DNA of 13,147 bases, taken from Chloroflexota bacterium (GTDB taxonomy: Bacteria > Chloroflexota > Anaerolineae > Anaerolineales > DRMV01). Every line of letters starts with the position of its first letter. The stretch's first letter is position 1. Below the pieces are notes generated by a model that saw only the letters and a list, made by a program, of their open reading frames with translations, searched no databases and was not told the origin of the DNA. This document shows, in pieces, positions 1-6,807 of the stretch. The stretch is taken from contig JAADFA010000030.1 in NCBI GenBank assembly GCA_013153135.1, positions 1 through 13,147 on the forward strand, written 5' to 3'. Position numbers and translations under genes: made by a program.

Positions 1-268
1 GGTCACGGATCGGGCCAAGGAATACCTGGCCGAAGTGGGCTACGACCCCGAGTTCGGCGCCCGACCGCTCAAGCGGGCCATCCAGCGCGAGTTGTTGGAC
101 CCGCTCTCGCTCAAGGTGCTCTCGGGCGAGATCAAAGAGGGCGACACCGTGCTGGTGGATCTGGCTGAGGACGGCAAGGGCTTGACCTTCAAGGTCATCG
201 CCCGCGCGGAGCCTGAGGGCGAAGAAACGCCCGAAGGCGAGGTGGTGGAAGGACAGGCCGCGCAGTGA
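1..268 (+). CDS. clpB: ClpB/ClpC-type AAA+ unfoldase, C-terminal fragment (cut by window edge)
   Basis: The reading frame is open from base 2 and ends in TGA at 266-268, so only the last 88 residues of a gene starting outside the window are present. The segment GYDPEFGARPLKRAIQR is the sensor-2 region of the second ATPase domain of Clp/Hsp100 unfoldases. The GAR arginine contacts nucleotide in this family. It is followed by the D2 small subdomain (DPLSLKVLSGEIKEGDTV) and a short acidic tail rich in Glu, Gly and Pro. These ATPases thread aggregated or misfolded proteins through a hexameric ring in the cytoplasm. ClpB fits best, but ClpC has almost the same C-terminal motif and the discriminating middle domain is not in view. 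A terminator follows 21 bases after the stop. Confidence 0.85.
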   Translation, partial: VTDRAKEYLAEVGYDPEFGARPLKRAIQRELLDPLSLKVLSGEIKEGDTVLVDLAEDGKGLTFKVIARAEPEGEETPEGEVVEGQAAQ

Positions 269-289
269 GCGCTGATTATGCCTGCGTCA

Positions 290-328
290 CGCCGGACAGG
301 GCCCAACGCCCTGCCCGGCGTTTTTCTT
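290..328 (+). terminator. Rho-independent terminator after the Clp gene
   Basis: CGCCGG (290-295) pairs with CCGGCG (315-320), and CAGGGC (297-302) with GCCCTG (308-313). There is a single A/C mismatch between the two blocks and a five-base loop. TTTTT plus a further T-rich stretch follows at 321-329. It separates the Clp gene from the ATP synthase unit. Confidence 0.9.
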
Positions 329-359
329 TGCAGGCCTTTTTGATAGCGGCTCAGCAGCA

Positions 360-381
360 TTGCAAGTATGCTAGCTTGCAA
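360..381. repeat. Perfect 7-bp inverted repeat upstream of the atp promoter (possible operator)
   Basis: TTGCAAG at 360-366 and CTTGCAA at 375-381 are exact reverse complements separated by eight bases. The element lies about 30 bases upstream of the proposed -35 box and has no T tract, so it is more like a protein-binding site or UP-region palindrome than a terminator. The binding factor is unknown. Confidence 0.4.
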
Positions 382-409
382 GGATGACGACGGAAGGGTG
401 TGAACAATC

Positions 410-438
410 TTGGTGCCTTTCAGGACTTGTGATACAAT
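410..438 (+). promoter_or_regulatory. Predicted promoter of the atpI-atpB unit
   Basis: A -35-like TTGGTG (410-415) and a -10 TACAAT (433-438) are separated by 17 bases. The -10 is preceded by TGA, giving an extended -10 (TGnTACAAT). It is the best sigma-70-type match in the 203 bases between the Clp stop and the first atp start. The predicted leader is about 25-30 bases. Confidence 0.55.
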
Positions 439-471
439 GCACATGCATTTTGGCCGAACCGGGTGAGTGCT

Positions 472-756
472 ATGAGCAAACCGGATAAGCAGCGATATGC
501 CATGAACCTGGCGTTGGCTGCGGTCGCCAGCCAGGTTGGTTTGTTGACAACCTTCATTATCATTGTGAGCCTTCTGCTGGGGCTTTGGTTGGATGCGCGT
601 TTCAATAGCCGTCCGCTGTGGACGGTGATCCTATTGGTCGCCAGCGTGCCGGTCACGCTGGTCCTCATGTTTTGGATCGTCCGCCGGACGGTCTCTCGAA
701 TCACTCCCTCTACCCCTAAACAGGAGGAGCAGCGCCGTGGCGAATCAAACTCATAA
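472..756 (+). CDS. atpI: AtpZ/AtpI family F0 accessory membrane protein
   Basis: A 94-residue protein with two predicted membrane helices (about residues 17-39 and 48-68), a short connecting GLWLDARF segment and a basic then polar tail. This length and two-helix layout match the AtpZ/AtpI family. Family members assist assembly of the F-type ATP synthase rotor ring or carry divalent ions, and are usually encoded just before atpB as here. The ATG at 472 is chosen over the in-frame GTG at 463 because GGGTGAG (461-467) lies at a workable distance only from the ATG. The 3' end overlaps atpB by 20 bases, so the two are probably translationally coupled. Confidence 0.8.
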   Translation: MSKPDKQRYAMNLALAAVASQVGLLTTFIIIVSLLLGLWLDARFNSRPLWTVILLVASVPVTLVLMFWIVRRTVSRITPSTPKQEEQRRGESNS

Positions 757-1789
757 CGCCCAAACGTCGCGCAGTGGGGGCGCGGGGTGCTTCACTCTGA
801 TCGTGCTCATTGCACTTACCATCGTCGCGATGAAGTTCTTCCCGCCCATCCAACCCCATGTTCAATTGCCTGCCGAAGCGCTCCCCAATCCTGAGCATCC
901 TATTGTGCTGTACAGCATCCCAGGTTTGGGGCCCGTGTATCTGACCAACACCTTCATTACTTGGGCCATCGCGTACATTACGGTGTTGGTCATCGGCTAC
1001 GTTGTCGGTCGTCGGGTTAAGCAGGCCTTGGCCACGGGCAACTACATCATCGATGGCTTTAGCGGCGTCATCGTAAGCCTGCTTGAGGTGATCTACAACC
1101 TCACCGAAGCGACGGCCGGCAAGTGGGCCCGCAAGATTTTCCCCTACTTCGCCACCATCACCTTGCTGGTGCTGATCGTCAACTGGATGGAGCTCTTGCC
1201 CGGTATCGATTCCATCGGCTTGCTCCACGAATCGGAACACGGGTACCCGGTCCAACCGCTGTTCGGTGGCGCGCTGTATACCTTGGTCAAACCTAGTGGC
1301 GACCAAGCGCATGGTCCGGGGAACGTGACCCCAGAAGGGGCTCATGGAGCCGGGCACGCGGCTGAGCCGCGCTACGCGTTGGTGCCCTTCTTCCGGGTCG
1401 CGTCCACCGACCTCAACTTCACGCTAGCTCTAGCCCTGGTCGCGGTGACCATGACCCAAGTTTTTGGCCTACAAGCCCAAGGCATTCATTACCTGGAGAA
1501 GTTCTTCAACTTCCGCGCCTTGGTCACCAAACCAGGAATGGGGCTGCTGGATTTCGCGGTGGGCCTTCTGGAGATTGTGTCTGAAATCTCCAAGATCCTC
1601 TCCTTCTCTTTCCGGTTGTTCGGCAACATCTTCGCCGGTTCGGTGTTGCTCTTCGTGATGGGCACCCTCGCACCCATGATCCTCTTCGGTTTCTACGGCA
1701 TGGAGCTTTTCGTGGGTCTGATTCAGGCCTTTGTGTTCGGCATGTTGGCCATGGTCTTCATGGCCCAAGCGACCCAAGCTCACCACTAA
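737..1789 (+). CDS. atpB: F0F1 ATP synthase subunit a
   Basis: This membrane subunit of F0 forms the two proton half-channels against the c-ring. The GTG start at 737 is supported by AGGAGGA (722-728), nine bases upstream. At 350 residues it is longer than the usual 220-280. An N-terminal helix (about 15-35) precedes a Pro-rich external segment, and a His/Gly-rich polar loop sits at about residues 165-215 (HESEHGYPV..., GAHGAGHAAE). The core motif FRLFGNIFAG carries the essential arginine (Arg293 here), and the last helix has ELFVGLIQAFVFGML with Gln330 at the usual position. Overlapping with the AtpI-like gene upstream, it is followed directly by a terminator, not by atpE, atpF and the F1 genes. 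The remaining ATP synthase genes must therefore lie elsewhere. Confidence 0.96.
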   Translation: MANQTHNAQTSRSGGAGCFTLIVLIALTIVAMKFFPPIQPHVQLPAEALPNPEHPIVLYSIPGLGPVYLTNTFITWAIAYITVLVIGYVVGRRVKQALATGNYIIDGFSGVIVSLLEVIYNLTEATAGKWARKIFPYFATITLLVLIVNWMELLPGIDSIGLLHESEHGYPVQPLFGGALYTLVKPSGDQAHGPGNVTPEGAHGAGHAAEPRYALVPFFRVASTDLNFTLALALVAVTMTQVFGLQAQGIHYLEKFFNFRALVTKPGMGLLDFAVGLLEIVSEISKILSFSFRLFGNIFAGSVLLFVMGTLAPMILFGFYGMELFVGLIQAFVFGMLAMVFMAQATQAHH

Positions 1790-1815
1790 GCTGTCTTGAC
1801 AGTCCCTAAAAGTGA

Positions 1816-1845
1816 CAACGCCCCCGGTCGACTCCGGGGGCGTTG
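1816..1845. terminator. Strong hairpin between convergent atpB and the amidohydrolase-CYTH gene
   Basis: A perfect 12-bp stem, CAACGCCCCCGG / CCGGGGGCGTTG, has the six-base loop TCGACT. The T tracts are weak on both strands (GCGTTT on +, TCACTTTT on -), but its place between two convergent stops suggests a shared terminator. The CGCCCCCGG core resembles that of the terminator at 12850-12884. Confidence 0.75.
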
Positions 1846-1870
1846 CGCGTTTAAGAGCTGTGAGGTTTGT

Positions 1871-3862
1871 TTATAAAGAGGCCATATCGGTGTATTCGGC
1901 CTTGACCGCGCGATTTGGATCCAGGCCGAACCCTTGTAATAGCTCGCTGATGAGCGCGGCCTTGCGTTCTGCATCGCGCGCACTCCAGGTACGGCTTTTG
2001 ATCTCCACAAAGTTGCCCTGGATGGGCTTTTCCACCTGGTCGAGGTTGACGAAGAACTCGGTATCCCGATATCGTATCTTCCAGCGTCGGCGGTCCTTCA
2101 CCACCTCAACCTCGCGCTGCGGTTGGAAGTACTCGCGATAAAAGCGCAGGCTGTGCGATGCCTGAGCTAGATAACGGCTCCGGGAGAGCAAAATCGCGCC
2201 GTCGAACGCACGCTCGTGCGATGGGCCGATCAAAGTCAGACGGTAGCGAACCCGCTCCACCCGGCCATCCGGCCCGATAAACTCATCTTCACGATAACGC
2301 AGGGCCTCTTCCCCATCGCGGAAGAAGAAGTACGTATCGTACTGGCGATAGTGCCGCGTGTACAGGATGTCGATCTCAGGGTGCGTATGGAGCACCCGAA
2401 CAATCTCCTCCGCTTGCTCGGGCGTGATGGGCACCTTAACCTGGACCTCGTAGCTCTCCTGCTCAGTTGCTTGCTCAATCGCGATGAGCTTAGAGAGCAC
2501 CGATCGTTCCCGCTGAATGAGGAACGCATCGATACGGCGGGCCAGGTCTTGCGCCTGCGCGATGAACTCCTCCTCAGCCACGGTGAGCAACGCGCGATTC
2601 CGCATGAGCCAGCGGCCGTTGACCATCACGTCAGTTACATCGGTGGACTTGGCCGCGTACACAATCTGAGCGTACACTCCCTTGGGGTCGCGGCGGAAGC
2701 GAGGTTGATTGTGTACGGGCGTAATATCGACTAAGATAATATCGGCACGCTTACCGGGTTCTAGCGAGCCCGTGATGTGGTCGAGGTGCAACGCGGCCGC
2801 GCCCATGCGCGTGGCCATGAGCAGCGCGGTGGTCGCGGGCACCGCGGTCGGGTCGCCTGTCGCGCCCTTGGCTAGCAGCGCAGTCAACCGTACTTCTTCG
2901 AACATGTCCAAATCATTGTTGGACGCAGGGCCATCCGTCCCGATGCCCACATTAAGCCCCACGCGCAACATTTGTTGCACGGGTGCGATGCCCGAAGCCA
3001 GCTTGAGATTTGAGCTGGGGTTGTGAGCCACCCCCGCGTGGTGATGTTTGAGGGTGTACATCTCGCCCTCGTCAATATGCACACAGTGCGCCGCAATCAC
3101 TTTGGCCTCAAACAACCCTTGTTTCTTTACGTAGGGTATGACAGGCATATTGTGCTCGCGGCGCATGTTTTCCACTTCGAGCGCCGTTTCTGCGAGATGG
3201 ATGTGCAGCGGTACGTCGTATGTGGCTGCGATCTTGGCCGCGGTACGCAAGATTTCGGGCGTGGTGGTGTAGGGCGCGTGGGGAGCAATGGCTGGCACAA
3301 TGAGGGGGTGACCCTTCCAACGGCGGATGAAGTCCTCCGCGTATTCCAAGGCTTCCTCGTACGATTTCGCGTCCGGCGCGGGGAACTTGAGCACCGTTTG
3401 CGACGCGACTGCGCGTAGCCCGGCTTCCGCGGTCGCGCGGGCGACTTCATCCTCAAAATAATACATGTCCGCGAAGGTGGTCACACCCGAGCGAATGAGC
3501 TCCGCGGCCGCTAGCAACGTGCCTAAGCGCACGAATTCGGGCGAGACGAACTCCCGCTCCACGGGCATCATATAGCCTAGCAGCCACACGTCCAGGCGCA
3601 GGTCGTCGGCCAGGCCGCGTAAAAGGGTCATGGGCACGTGGGTATGCGCGTTGACCAGGCCCGGCATCACCACTTTGCCCGTCGCGTCCACTACGTCGTT
3701 CGCGGTGTACTGCGCTGCGAGCGCATCCGCGGGTCCGACGGCGACAATCCGGTCGCCTTGGACCGCGACTGCACCGGGCTCGAACTGCTGCCAATCCGGG
3801 TCCATGGTGAGCACAATGCCCCCTGTAATCAGCACGTCGACCTGTTGCTTCGGTTGGGTCAT
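1871..3862 (-). CDS. MTA/SAH deaminase-like amidohydrolase fused to a C-terminal CYTH (triphosphate tunnel) domain
   Basis: A 663-residue two-domain protein. Residues 1 to about 440 are a metal-dependent amidohydrolase of the 5-methylthioadenosine/S-adenosylhomocysteine deaminase group. It shows metal-binding HTH (73-75), the HIHLAET strand (220-226), His259 in AAHCVH and Asp310 in GTDGPASNNDLDMFEE. Residues about 465-663 look like a CYTH domain: EVQVKV (472-477) in place of ExExK, basic strands ALRYREDEF and RYRLTLIGP, then VNLDQVEKPIQGNFVEIKSR and a closing helix. CYTH enzymes hold triphosphate or cyclase substrates in a basic beta-tunnel. The second acidic residue of the signature is Gln here, so activity may be altered. 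ATG 3862 is chosen over the upstream ATG at 3892 because a perfect AGGAGGT (3866-3872) sits three bases upstream. It lies 80 bases behind the EamA gene on the same strand. The deaminase substrate and the reason for the fusion are not known. Confidence 0.88.
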   Translation of the reverse strand: MTQPKQQVDVLITGGIVLTMDPDWQQFEPGAVAVQGDRIVAVGPADALAAQYTANDVVDATGKVVMPGLVNAHTHVPMTLLRGLADDLRLDVWLLGYMMPVEREFVSPEFVRLGTLLAAAELIRSGVTTFADMYYFEDEVARATAEAGLRAVASQTVLKFPAPDAKSYEEALEYAEDFIRRWKGHPLIVPAIAPHAPYTTTPEILRTAAKIAATYDVPLHIHLAETALEVENMRREHNMPVIPYVKKQGLFEAKVIAAHCVHIDEGEMYTLKHHHAGVAHNPSSNLKLASGIAPVQQMLRVGLNVGIGTDGPASNNDLDMFEEVRLTALLAKGATGDPTAVPATTALLMATRMGAAALHLDHITGSLEPGKRADIILVDITPVHNQPRFRRDPKGVYAQIVYAAKSTDVTDVMVNGRWLMRNRALLTVAEEEFIAQAQDLARRIDAFLIQRERSVLSKLIAIEQATEQESYEVQVKVPITPEQAEEIVRVLHTHPEIDILYTRHYRQYDTYFFFRDGEEALRYREDEFIGPDGRVERVRYRLTLIGPSHERAFDGAILLSRSRYLAQASHSLRFYREYFQPQREVEVVKDRRRWKIRYRDTEFFVNLDQVEKPIQGNFVEIKSRTWSARDAERKAALISELLQGFGLDPNRAVKAEYTDMASL

Positions 3863-3942
3863 AGCACCTCCTGCTAAGATCATCAAAGTCAAGTTTGGGT
3901 TTATCGCACCGCTAGGGATTGATGGGTGTCGGCCTCATGCGT

Positions 3943-4842
3943 CTAACCACCGACAAGGAGCCAAATCACGCCCCCGGTAGCCGCGAGGGTGGCGATGGCT
4001 GCGCGTGGGCTGATGTGTTCGTGGAACACCCAGCGGCCGATGGGCAGCAAGAGTACGGGCGGCAGGGCGGTTAAGGTGGTCGCGATGCCGACGGGTATGG
4101 TGCGCAGCGCGAACAGCGAGAGGGACATGCCCAGAACCGGGCCGACCAGCACCCCCGCGAGCAAGTACTGCAGTGCGCGTCGATCCTGGCGGACCGCGGC
4201 CCACGTCGCGCGCAGCTGGCGCCGCAGCGCGGCCCAGAGCCAGATAGGAACCATGCCGCCCAGCATCCGGAGCAGGTTCGCGCTCAGCGCAGGAACCTGG
4301 CCCTGCATCCCGTGTTTCGCGAGCAATACGCCTACTGCGCCGAGCAGGGCCGACCCCACGGCCATGCCAACGCCGGTCCAATCGACGTGTCCTTGGAGCG
4401 TACGCGTGCCGTTCCCTTGCTCGAGCACTACCACGGATACCCCGGCTAGTACGAGCGCGATGGCAGCCAATTGCCATAGGGCCAGACGCTCTTTGAGGGT
4501 AACCCAGGCCAGGGCCGTCGCCAAAACGGGCTGTAGGTTTAGGATGAGCATAGCCAAGCGCGGACCCAGTCGCACAAACGCGGGGAACAGGAGCGAATCG
4601 GCCAGCGCGAGGGCGAAGAACCCGGCCGCGAAGAGTAGCCCAGCCTGGTACGCGGTAACGTGGGGCCACGGACGTCCGTAGACCAAGGTGTGAATCCCCG
4701 CGAGCAGCAGGCTAGCTAAGAGCAAGCGCCATCGCAGGGTAACGTGCGCGCCCACGCGACGACCAGCTAAAGTAAAAAATGTGGGGCCTAAGGAGAAACA
4801 CACAGCCGCGGCTAAGGCCGCAAGCTCGCCCCAAAGGATCAT
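3943..4842 (-). CDS. EamA/DMT-superfamily permease
   Basis: A 299-residue very hydrophobic protein with about ten predicted helices arranged as two EamA repeats (about 5-140 and 152-297). Typical elements are the helix-4 to 5 segment NLQPVLATALAWVTLKERL and its second-half counterpart ALPPVLLLPIGRWVFHEHI. Such transporters export or import amino acids, nucleotides or other metabolites across the inner membrane, and the substrate cannot be read from the sequence. ATG at 4842 is preceded by AGGAGG (4848-4853). The gene follows the dehydrogenase after 61 bases that hold two inverted repeats and a possible promoter. Confidence 0.9.
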   Translation of the reverse strand: MILWGELAALAAAVCFSLGPTFFTLAGRRVGAHVTLRWRLLLASLLLAGIHTLVYGRPWPHVTAYQAGLLFAAGFFALALADSLLFPAFVRLGPRLAMLILNLQPVLATALAWVTLKERLALWQLAAIALVLAGVSVVVLEQGNGTRTLQGHVDWTGVGMAVGSALLGAVGVLLAKHGMQGQVPALSANLLRMLGGMVPIWLWAALRRQLRATWAAVRQDRRALQYLLAGVLVGPVLGMSLSLFALRTIPVGIATTLTALPPVLLLPIGRWVFHEHISPRAAIATLAATGGVIWLLVGG

Positions 4843-4865
4843 GTTGGCCTCCTTGTAGGATGGCT

Positions 4866-4891
4866 CTGCACGGACCTAGCGCGGCGTGCAG
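4866..4891 (-). promoter_or_regulatory. Hairpin in the EamA leader
   Basis: CTGCACG (4866-4872) and CGTGCAG (4885-4891) are perfect 7-bp complements with a 12-base loop, lying between the dehydrogenase stop and the EamA Shine-Dalgarno. There is no T tract, so it is either a weak terminator-like pause or an RNA-stability or translation element. Confidence 0.45.
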
Positions 4892-4893
4892 CT

Positions 4894-4915
4894 CGTGTGG
4901 CGCTTATACCACACG
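4894..4915 (-). promoter_or_regulatory. Extended -10 promoter inside a perfect inverted repeat, upstream of the EamA gene
   Basis: On the - strand TGGTATAAG (4911-4903) is an extended -10 (TGnTATAAG), and its TAA is the dehydrogenase stop codon. The box sits in the eight-base spacer of the perfect inverted repeat CGTGTGG / CCACACG (4894-4900, 4909-4915). A regulator bound to the repeat would cover the -10. No good -35 is seen. Confidence 0.4.
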
Positions 4916-5857
4916 CCAGCGAAGCGGTCGCCCTCGGAGCGCAGCGAGCACCTCATCCGCGATATCCCGCGCGACCCGTGCTTGGGCCTCGCGCGTTTGC
5001 GCGGCGACGTGGGGCGTCGCGACCACGCGCGGGTGCGTTACGAGTCGTGTCGCGCCCGGAGGTTCGTGTTCGAACACGTCTAATCCCGCGCCGGCCACGC
5101 GGCCGTCTTCTAGGGCGGCTAAGAGTGCCTCCTCATCGATTACTCCGCCGCGCGCGGTGCTCAGCACGATCGCGCCGGGTTTGATGCGCGCGAAGGCTGC
5201 CGCGTTGAGTAGGCCGCGCGTTTCGGGCGTCAAGGGTACGTGCACACTGACCACGTCGCTGCGGGCGAGAAGTGCAGCCAGGTCGGTCACAGGTTCCACC
5301 CCGCGCGCGGCCAAAGCTTCGGCCGAGAGGTAGGGGTCGTAACCGAGGGTTTGCATCCCCAACCCGCGCGCGCGGCGGGCCACAGCCGCGCCAATGCGCC
5401 CGACGCCGATGATGCCCAGGGTTTTACCCGCGAGCTCCACGCCCATAAAGGCCTTCTTTTCCCAGCGACCGGCCTTCATGCTGGCATCAGCCTGGGGGAT
5501 GTGCCGCGCGACCGCGAACAGCAGGGCTAGGGTATGCTCGGCAACCGCGTCGGTCGTGGCTTCAGGCGCGTTGACCACCACGATCCCCCGCTCGCGGGCG
5601 GCTTCCAGGTCAATGTTATCCACGCCGACCCCTGCGCGGCCAACGACGCGTAGCGCGGGCGCGGCTTCGAGCAGTTCGCGCGTGACTTTGGTGCGGCTGC
5701 GCACAACCAGCGCGTGGTAGCCTTGGGCCAACTCGCGAGCCAATTCGGCCGCGGTGAGCCCGGGTTTGAGCACGACCTCGGTCACGTCTTCGGCCTCACG
5801 CAACCGCGCGAGACCGTCCTCATGGATGCGGTCAGAGATAAAGATGCGCCACGTCAA
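4904..5857 (-). CDS. D-isomer 2-hydroxyacid dehydrogenase (3-phosphoglycerate dehydrogenase-like, no ACT domain)
   Basis: A 317-residue NAD-dependent oxidoreductase with the canonical layout: split substrate domain, dinucleotide fold with GVGRIG (151-156) and the acidic residue Asp174 that favours NAD, and catalytic Arg236 (STARGG), Glu265 (DVFEHEP) and His283 (ATPHVA). GRAGVGVDNID near residue 73 is typical of SerA-type enzymes. The protein stops after the catalytic core, so it lacks the regulatory C-terminal domains of long SerA forms. A 3-phosphoglycerate dehydrogenase role in serine synthesis is likely but not proven. The start is taken as TTG 5857, not ATG 5887. The TTG is preceded by AGGAGC at six bases, and it overlaps the stop of the cytochrome gene as TTGA, implying translational coupling. 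Confidence 0.92.
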   Translation of the reverse strand: MTWRIFISDRIHEDGLARLREAEDVTEVVLKPGLTAAELARELAQGYHALVVRSRTKVTRELLEAAPALRVVGRAGVGVDNIDLEAARERGIVVVNAPEATTDAVAEHTLALLFAVARHIPQADASMKAGRWEKKAFMGVELAGKTLGIIGVGRIGAAVARRARGLGMQTLGYDPYLSAEALAARGVEPVTDLAALLARSDVVSVHVPLTPETRGLLNAAAFARIKPGAIVLSTARGGVIDEEALLAALEDGRVAGAGLDVFEHEPPGATRLVTHPRVVATPHVAAQTREAQARVARDIADEVLAALRGRPLRWRVV

Positions 5858-6306
5858 TTTGGTGCTCCTGGGGTGAAGGTGCTGCAATCAAGGTTGAGGA
5901 TGAAATCAATGATTTGATCGATCTCCTCATCGGTAAATATATCCGCGTAGCCCTCGGGCATGATACGCAGGTGAGGGTTCCATGGCGTGGGCGTATGGGG
6001 CCCCGGTGCTTCGTCCATGGGCATAGGCCCGGCCTGAGCTTTGGGATTGACAATGGACTCGCGCAAGTAGGCCCGGTCGATTTCGCCGTTCCAATAGCGG
6101 CGCTGGGTGCGGCAGAAACTGGGCGCGAGCTTTTCGTCGGTGACGGCTTGATTGCCCGGATAGGCGTGGCACGCGAAGCATTTGCCTTTTTGGATCAAGG
6201 CTTCACCAGGCGAGGTTGTGGGCTGCGCGTTGCACGCGCTAAGGCTGAGGAACAAGCCGAGCAGAAGCACGAGCGCGGCGAGCAACACCAATTGTTGTTT
6301 GTTCAT
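5854..6306 (-). CDS. Lipoprotein monoheme c-type cytochrome
   Basis: A 150-residue exported protein. Residues 1-25 form a lipoprotein signal: a short basic start, a Leu-rich core and lipobox LSAC with Cys25 as the lipidation site. The single heme-binding motif is CFACH (43-47), and Met116 in RIMPEGYADIF is the probable sixth iron ligand, followed by the usual closing helix FTDEEIDQIIDFILNL. This is a small class I electron-transfer cytochrome anchored outside the membrane; the redox partner is unknown. ATG 6306 is chosen over the upstream ATG at 6369 because the signal peptide begins there and a G-rich stretch (AGGGGGG) lies nine bases upstream. Its stop overlaps the TTG start of the dehydrogenase, an unexpected pairing of an exported electron carrier with a cytosolic enzyme. 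Confidence 0.9.
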   Translation of the reverse strand: MNKQQLVLLAALVLLLGLFLSLSACNAQPTTSPGEALIQKGKCFACHAYPGNQAVTDEKLAPSFCRTQRRYWNGEIDRAYLRESIVNPKAQAGPMPMDEAPGPHTPTPWNPHLRIMPEGYADIFTDEEIDQIIDFILNLDCSTFTPGAPN

Positions 6307-6325
6307 AGAAATCCCCCCTGATGAT

Positions 6326-6356
6326 GGGGCTATGCGCCATGAGGCGCTAAAGCCCC
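6326..6356 (-). promoter_or_regulatory. Stable hairpin in the 5' leader of the cytochrome gene
   Basis: GGGGCT (6326-6331) pairs with AGCCCC (6351-6356), and GCGCC (6334-6338) with GGCGC (6343-6347), separated by a small internal loop. It ends 20 bases before the cytochrome start and has no T run. The 116-base gap to the receiver gene also holds a near-palindrome (TAGGGC / GCCCTA on the - strand, about 6391-6403). It could mark the 3' end of the receiver transcript or protect the cytochrome mRNA. Confidence 0.5.
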
Positions 6357-6422
6357 AAGATATCCCCATCCCTCTGAACCATCCCCGTCTAGGGCAGCCC
6401 TAAGCTCGGTGCATCGCGCGCC

Positions 6423-6788
6423 TTAGTGCTCCTGCCCCAGGCGGGCGAGGAATTGCAGCAACATTTTCAGCGAGATGGGCTTTTCAAAAAAGTTATCATA
6501 TCCCATTTCTTGCAATTCATCTCGATAGCGCGCTTCCGCGGTGAGCACAACGACGCGAGTGCCTTGAGCCTGAAGTTGATCCCTGAGTTCCCGGAGCAAG
6601 GTGGTTGCGATACCGTCGGGTAAGCGTAGGTCGACGAGCATGAAGTCAAAGGTGCGGTCTTGTAAAATCTCTCGGGCCTGGGCCATGGTGTAGGCTTGGG
6701 TAACCTCATAGCCGCCCCGTTGCAGGGCTTTGGTGTATAGCTGGTTGAGCATGGGCTCATCTTCCAGAACCAAAATTGAGGGGGCCAT
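6423..6788 (-). CDS. Stand-alone response-regulator receiver domain (CheY-like)
   Basis: A 121-residue protein consisting of one receiver domain and nothing else. It has the acidic pair Glu9-Asp10 (LVLEDEP), phosphoacceptor Asp53 (LVDLRLPDG), Thr83 (VLTAEAR) and Lys103 (FFEKPIS). All residues needed for phosphorylation are present, but there is no output domain, so the signal must be passed by protein contact. No histidine kinase is in the window. ATG 6788 has AGGAGGA at 6794-6800, five bases upstream. The frame stays open further upstream, but that part runs into tatD. It follows tatD by 19 bases, suggesting a shared transcript. Confidence 0.93.
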   Translation of the reverse strand: MAPSILVLEDEPMLNQLYTKALQRGGYEVTQAYTMAQAREILQDRTFDFMLVDLRLPDGIATTLLRELRDQLQAQGTRVVVLTAEARYRDELQEMGYDNFFEKPISLKMLLQFLARLGQEH

Positions 6789-6807
6789 GGCGCTCCTCCT
6801 GGGGTTT

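Noticed and set aside
716..1357. 213-residue ORF antisense to atpB
   Set aside because: It is a frame shadow of the clearly conserved atpB and has no family features of its own.
2216..2734. 172-residue + strand ORF inside the amidohydrolase-CYTH gene
   Set aside because: It lies wholly antisense to conserved domains, and its composition is that of a complementary frame.
3935..4669. 244-residue Arg/Pro-rich - strand ORF overlapping the EamA gene in another frame
   Set aside because: Low-complexity Arg/Pro/Ala composition typical of an off-frame in GC-rich DNA; the EamA frame has clear helices and a Shine-Dalgarno.
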